Source: a virus
Strand: one strand, 5' to 3'
Virus record (IMG/VR): IMGVR_UViG_3300008108_000279
Span: 1-42,866 of that record
DNA: 42,866 nucleotides
The notes under the pieces are model-generated. The model saw only the letters and a list, made by a program, of their open reading frames with translations, made no database searches and was not told the origin of the DNA. Position numbers and translations under genes: made by a program. This document shows, in pieces, positions 41,574-42,866 of the stretch (positions are counted from its first letter, which is position 1; each line of letters starts with the position of its first letter).

Positions 41574-41596
41574 GGGGAGGGGGTAGGGGGAGGGGG
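41574..41596 (+). other. four-tract G-quadruplex motif
   Basis: GGGG-A-GGGGG-TA-GGGGG-A-GGGGG: four runs of four or five G separated by one or two bases, an ideal quadruplex-forming sequence. It stands out in an AT-rich region and is preceded by CTCTCCATT, which can pair with AATGGGGAG. The G's are on the plus strand, i.e. non-template for the promoter at 41377-41408. Confidence 0.85.
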
Positions 41597-41600
41597 CTAT

Positions 41601-41666
41601 AAAAATTTACTACGAATTGGTCAACGCCGAGGGACGAGGCGGATGAGCAATTCGGGGTAAATTTTT
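41601..41666 (+). other. long imperfect stem-loop
   Basis: Outer perfect 10-bp stem AAAAATTTAC (41601-41610) / GTAAATTTTT (41657-41666); a 3-nt internal loop on each side; perfect 6-bp stem GAATTG (41614-41619) / CAATTC (41648-41653); then an internal loop and CGCC/GGCG (41625-41628 / 41638-41641) closing a GAGGGACGA loop. The T-run at the 3' end also makes it a possible terminator for a plus-strand RNA. Confidence 0.8.
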
Positions 41667-41679
41667 AGTTTCTTGTACT

Positions 41680-41852
41680 AGTTACAATAGTTATATAAGA
41701 TACGAGAGTTACCTCAGGTATACAAGGTGTACAAGGTATAACAGGTTACCTCAGGTATATCAGGTATAACAGATACCTAAGATATATAAGGTATAATAGA
41801 TATATGAGGTACCATAGGTATAATGGGTACCTATAGGTACTATAGGTACTTA
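41680..41852. repeat. 19-unit array of imperfect 9-bp repeats (consensus AGGTATAAC)
   Basis: Units tile without gaps from 41680 to 41852: 17 of 9 bp and two of 10 bp (41743 and 41825). Nearly all begin AGGTA, AGATA or AGTTA and vary in the last three or four bases (for example AGGTATAAC, AGATACCTA, AGGTACCAT). Not a CRISPR array: no spacers. Resembles iterons of replication origins or a binding array for a repeat-recognising protein. Confidence 0.85.
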
Positions 41853-41878
41853 CCGGCTTTTTTTTGACCAGGTGTGTC

Positions 41879-41905
41879 TTGGTCTTAAATTTATTTTTAT
41901 ATTTG
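41879..41905 (+). promoter_or_regulatory. RNase H promoter, leaderless type
   Basis: TTG at 41879-41881, a slightly short 16-bp spacer, TATATTTG at 41898-41905, then CAT and the ATG at 41909. The box-to-ATG gap of 3 nt places the RNA start at or next to the start codon. Confidence 0.6.
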
Positions 41906-41908
41906 CAT

Positions 41909-42370
41909 ATGTTTATTCGAATTTATTTTGATGGTGCATGTGAGCCAACTAATCCAGGAGGCAATATAGGATATGGTTATATTGCTAAATTGTTTAATGG
42001 TGGCAACATAAAAATAATATCGAAAGGATCTTTTTATAGGCCAGCAAAAAAAGAGAACACAAACAACATGGCAGAATATGCTGCTCTTTACAAGGCATTG
42101 CATTATTTATTATTAACTGGACAAGAAAACCACAGAATAGAAGTATACGGAGATAGCAAGCTTGTCATCAACCAAATGCGAGGAGCTTGGAAAGCTTATG
42201 CCGGTAAGGGATATTTTAATGCATACTTGTATACAAAAGAATTAGCAAGCAAGTTCACAAACATATCTTACCACTGGATACCAAGGGACGGAAACTCTGA
42301 AGCTGATGAGCTTTCAAAGATGGCTTTAAAAAATAGAAACATAAACTTTAACAAATATCAAAAACAATAA
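41909..42370 (+). CDS. rnhA: ribonuclease HI
   Basis: 153 residues from ATG 41909; longer in-frame starts lie upstream of or inside the promoter and are rejected. All four catalytic acids are in place: IYFDGA (D8), NMAEYAAL (E56), YGDSKLV (D82) and NSEADELS (D133), plus the HWIPRDGN region where the family usually has a His before the last Asp (here Arg). It cuts RNA in RNA-DNA hybrids, so it could remove primers or process R-loops. It stands right after the non-coding origin-like region and is the first gene of a two-gene unit. Confidence 0.92.
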   Translation: MFIRIYFDGACEPTNPGGNIGYGYIAKLFNGGNIKIISKGSFYRPAKKENTNNMAEYAALYKALHYLLLTGQENHRIEVYGDSKLVINQMRGAWKAYAGKGYFNAYLYTKELASKFTNISYHWIPRDGNSEADELSKMALKNRNINFNKYQKQ

Positions 42371-42373
42371 CCT

Positions 42374-42796
42374 ATGCAAAGTTCATTCCATGGATTTTTT
42401 GCCGGATATCCTTATTCCGGAAATGTGACTCACCAGATAGAAGATGAGTCTGTTATGTTAGAAGCGGCAAGCCAGCAGATTGATGACATCCTAAGAAGTA
42501 GACCTTTTATGCCAGAGGAATTTGGCTTTGAAGCTATAGCTAAAGACGGAAGAGTTCTTTACTTTAAGGGTGAGTTTAGCATAGGCCAGTCAGAAACTGA
42601 CATTACCCACTGGGTTATCATGAGGGACTCTGAACATGCTGTTGATTTATTTATTACCAATGCCATGATTGGGAAGATTGTTCTTACTTCTCTTGGCGTG
42701 ATAGATAGAGAGTACGAGCCTAATGTAGTGGAGCCATGTAAAGAGTTGTGTACTATGTGCGAAACATCAGGGCAATGCTACATGGGAACTTTGTAA
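42374..42796 (+). CDS. hypothetical protein with C-terminal Cys motif, 140 aa
   Basis: 140 residues, acidic, with a mixed helix/strand body (SVMLEAASQQIDDILRSR; AKDGRVLYFKGEFSIG; THWVIMRDSEHAVDLFI). The C-terminus, CKELCTMCETSGQCYMGTL, has four cysteines (C-x3-C-x2-C-x5-C) that could bind zinc or an iron-sulfur cluster. It begins 3 nt after the RNase H stop, so it is probably co-transcribed and co-translated with it. The last two codons and stop hold the TTTG of the next promoter. No family is recognised. Confidence 0.7.
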   Translation: MQSSFHGFFAGYPYSGNVTHQIEDESVMLEAASQQIDDILRSRPFMPEEFGFEAIAKDGRVLYFKGEFSIGQSETDITHWVIMRDSEHAVDLFITNAMIGKIVLTSLGVIDREYEPNVVEPCKELCTMCETSGQCYMGTL

Positions 42797-42820
42797 TGTT
42801 ATTATATTTAACTAACTTTG
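42790..42820 (+). promoter_or_regulatory. strong promoter of the first early operon
   Basis: TTTG at 42790-42793, 19-bp spacer, TAACTTTG at 42813-42820: the best match to the Bacteroidota consensus in the window. The ATG is 4 nt downstream, so the mRNA should be leaderless or nearly so. Drives the 70-aa gene, the 121-aa gene, clamp, primase-helicase and nuclease if the genome is circular. Confidence 0.78.
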
Positions 42821-42824
42821 TCTC

Positions 42825-42866
42825 ATGAGTTTAATCAGCAACGTAGTAGATACACTTGTGCAGAAT
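42825..42866 (+). CDS. N-terminal part of a small early protein (continues at position 1)
   Basis: ATG at 42825 starts 14 in-frame codons (MSLISNVVDTLVQN) that run exactly to the window end. Joined to frame 1 at the left end they form a 70-residue hydrophilic protein. The start is supported by the promoter 4 nt upstream. Confidence 0.7.
   Translation, partial: MSLISNVVDTLVQN

Larger units (their letters stand above)
41344..41908 (+). other. 565-bp non-coding region with terminator, promoters, hairpins, G-quadruplex motif and 9-bp repeat array
   Basis: The only stretch over 300 bp with no gene. In order it holds: the terminator of the 81-aa gene (41362-41396), an internal promoter (41377-41408), a 10-codon ORF (MNKSKTKALT, 41418) that I do not call a gene, three small hairpins (41443-41457, 41463-41489, 41495-41507), a 7-T run (41546-41552), a G-rich quadruplex motif (41574-41596), a long stem-loop (41601-41666), 19 imperfect 9-bp repeats (41680-41852), a small hairpin GACCA/TGGTC (41866-41884) and the RNase H promoter. 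An origin or regulatory RNA locus is likely; see findings. Confidence 0.75.

Noticed and set aside
41698-41834. Coding sequence made of Arg-Tyr-x repeats
   Set aside because: The frame is broken by the 10-bp units and contains stops; no start or partner gene.
41680-41852. CRISPR array
   Set aside because: Units are 9 bp and contiguous; there are no spacers and no cas genes.

Overview
The window looks like a complete, compact (42,866 bp) genome of a tailed phage, probably a podovirus infecting a member of the Bacteroidota. The host call rests on promoters: boxes of the Bacteroidota form TAnnTTTG (some with an upstream TTTG or TTG) lie just before many genes, and Shine-Dalgarno sites are scarce. 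The two window ends join in frame into one 70-codon gene, so the molecule is most simply a circular or circularly permuted genome cut inside that gene. No integrase is seen, so a lytic life cycle is likely.

Layout. (1) Early/replication block, plus strand, 42825 through the junction to 5896: two small unknown genes, a DnaN-like sliding clamp, a primase-helicase fusion, a VRR-NUC nuclease, then from a second promoter a small unknown, an HTH protein, an unknown, an SSB with the DDLPF tail, and another unknown. (2) Late block, minus strand, running from 40993 down to 5893: Cys-rich small protein, possible small terminase, large terminase, a conserved-position gene, portal, scaffold, major capsid protein, a coiled-coil protein, three head-tail ring proteins, a lysis/accessory group (holin, metallophosphoesterase, small unknown, spanin-like), a very large tail nozzle protein, four internal or ejected proteins totalling about 4,300 residues (about 30% of the genome), and a set of fibre/appendage proteins with a collagen stretch, a His-rich collar fibre and repeated cysteine clusters. 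(3) Right arm, plus strand: a small monocistronic gene (41098-41343) with its own promoter and terminator, a 565-bp structured non-coding region (41344-41908), RNase HI, and a Cys-motif unknown.

The large terminase, portal, ring-protein set and roughly 1,500-residue nozzle are reminiscent of crAss-like (Crassvirales-type) podoviruses, but in a genome much smaller than is usual for that group. This is a judgement from remembered family features, not from a search.

How it works together: the phage brings a clamp, primase-helicase, SSB, RNase H and nuclease but no recognisable DNA polymerase, so it probably recruits the host polymerase. The non-coding region next to RNase H holds a promoter, hairpins, a four-tract G-quadruplex motif, a long stem-loop and a 19-unit array of 9-bp repeats. 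It is the best candidate for the replication origin or a control locus. Late transcription appears split into modules by TAnnTTTG boxes placed 3-7 nt (usually exactly 4 nt) before the start codon, implying leaderless or near-leaderless mRNAs.
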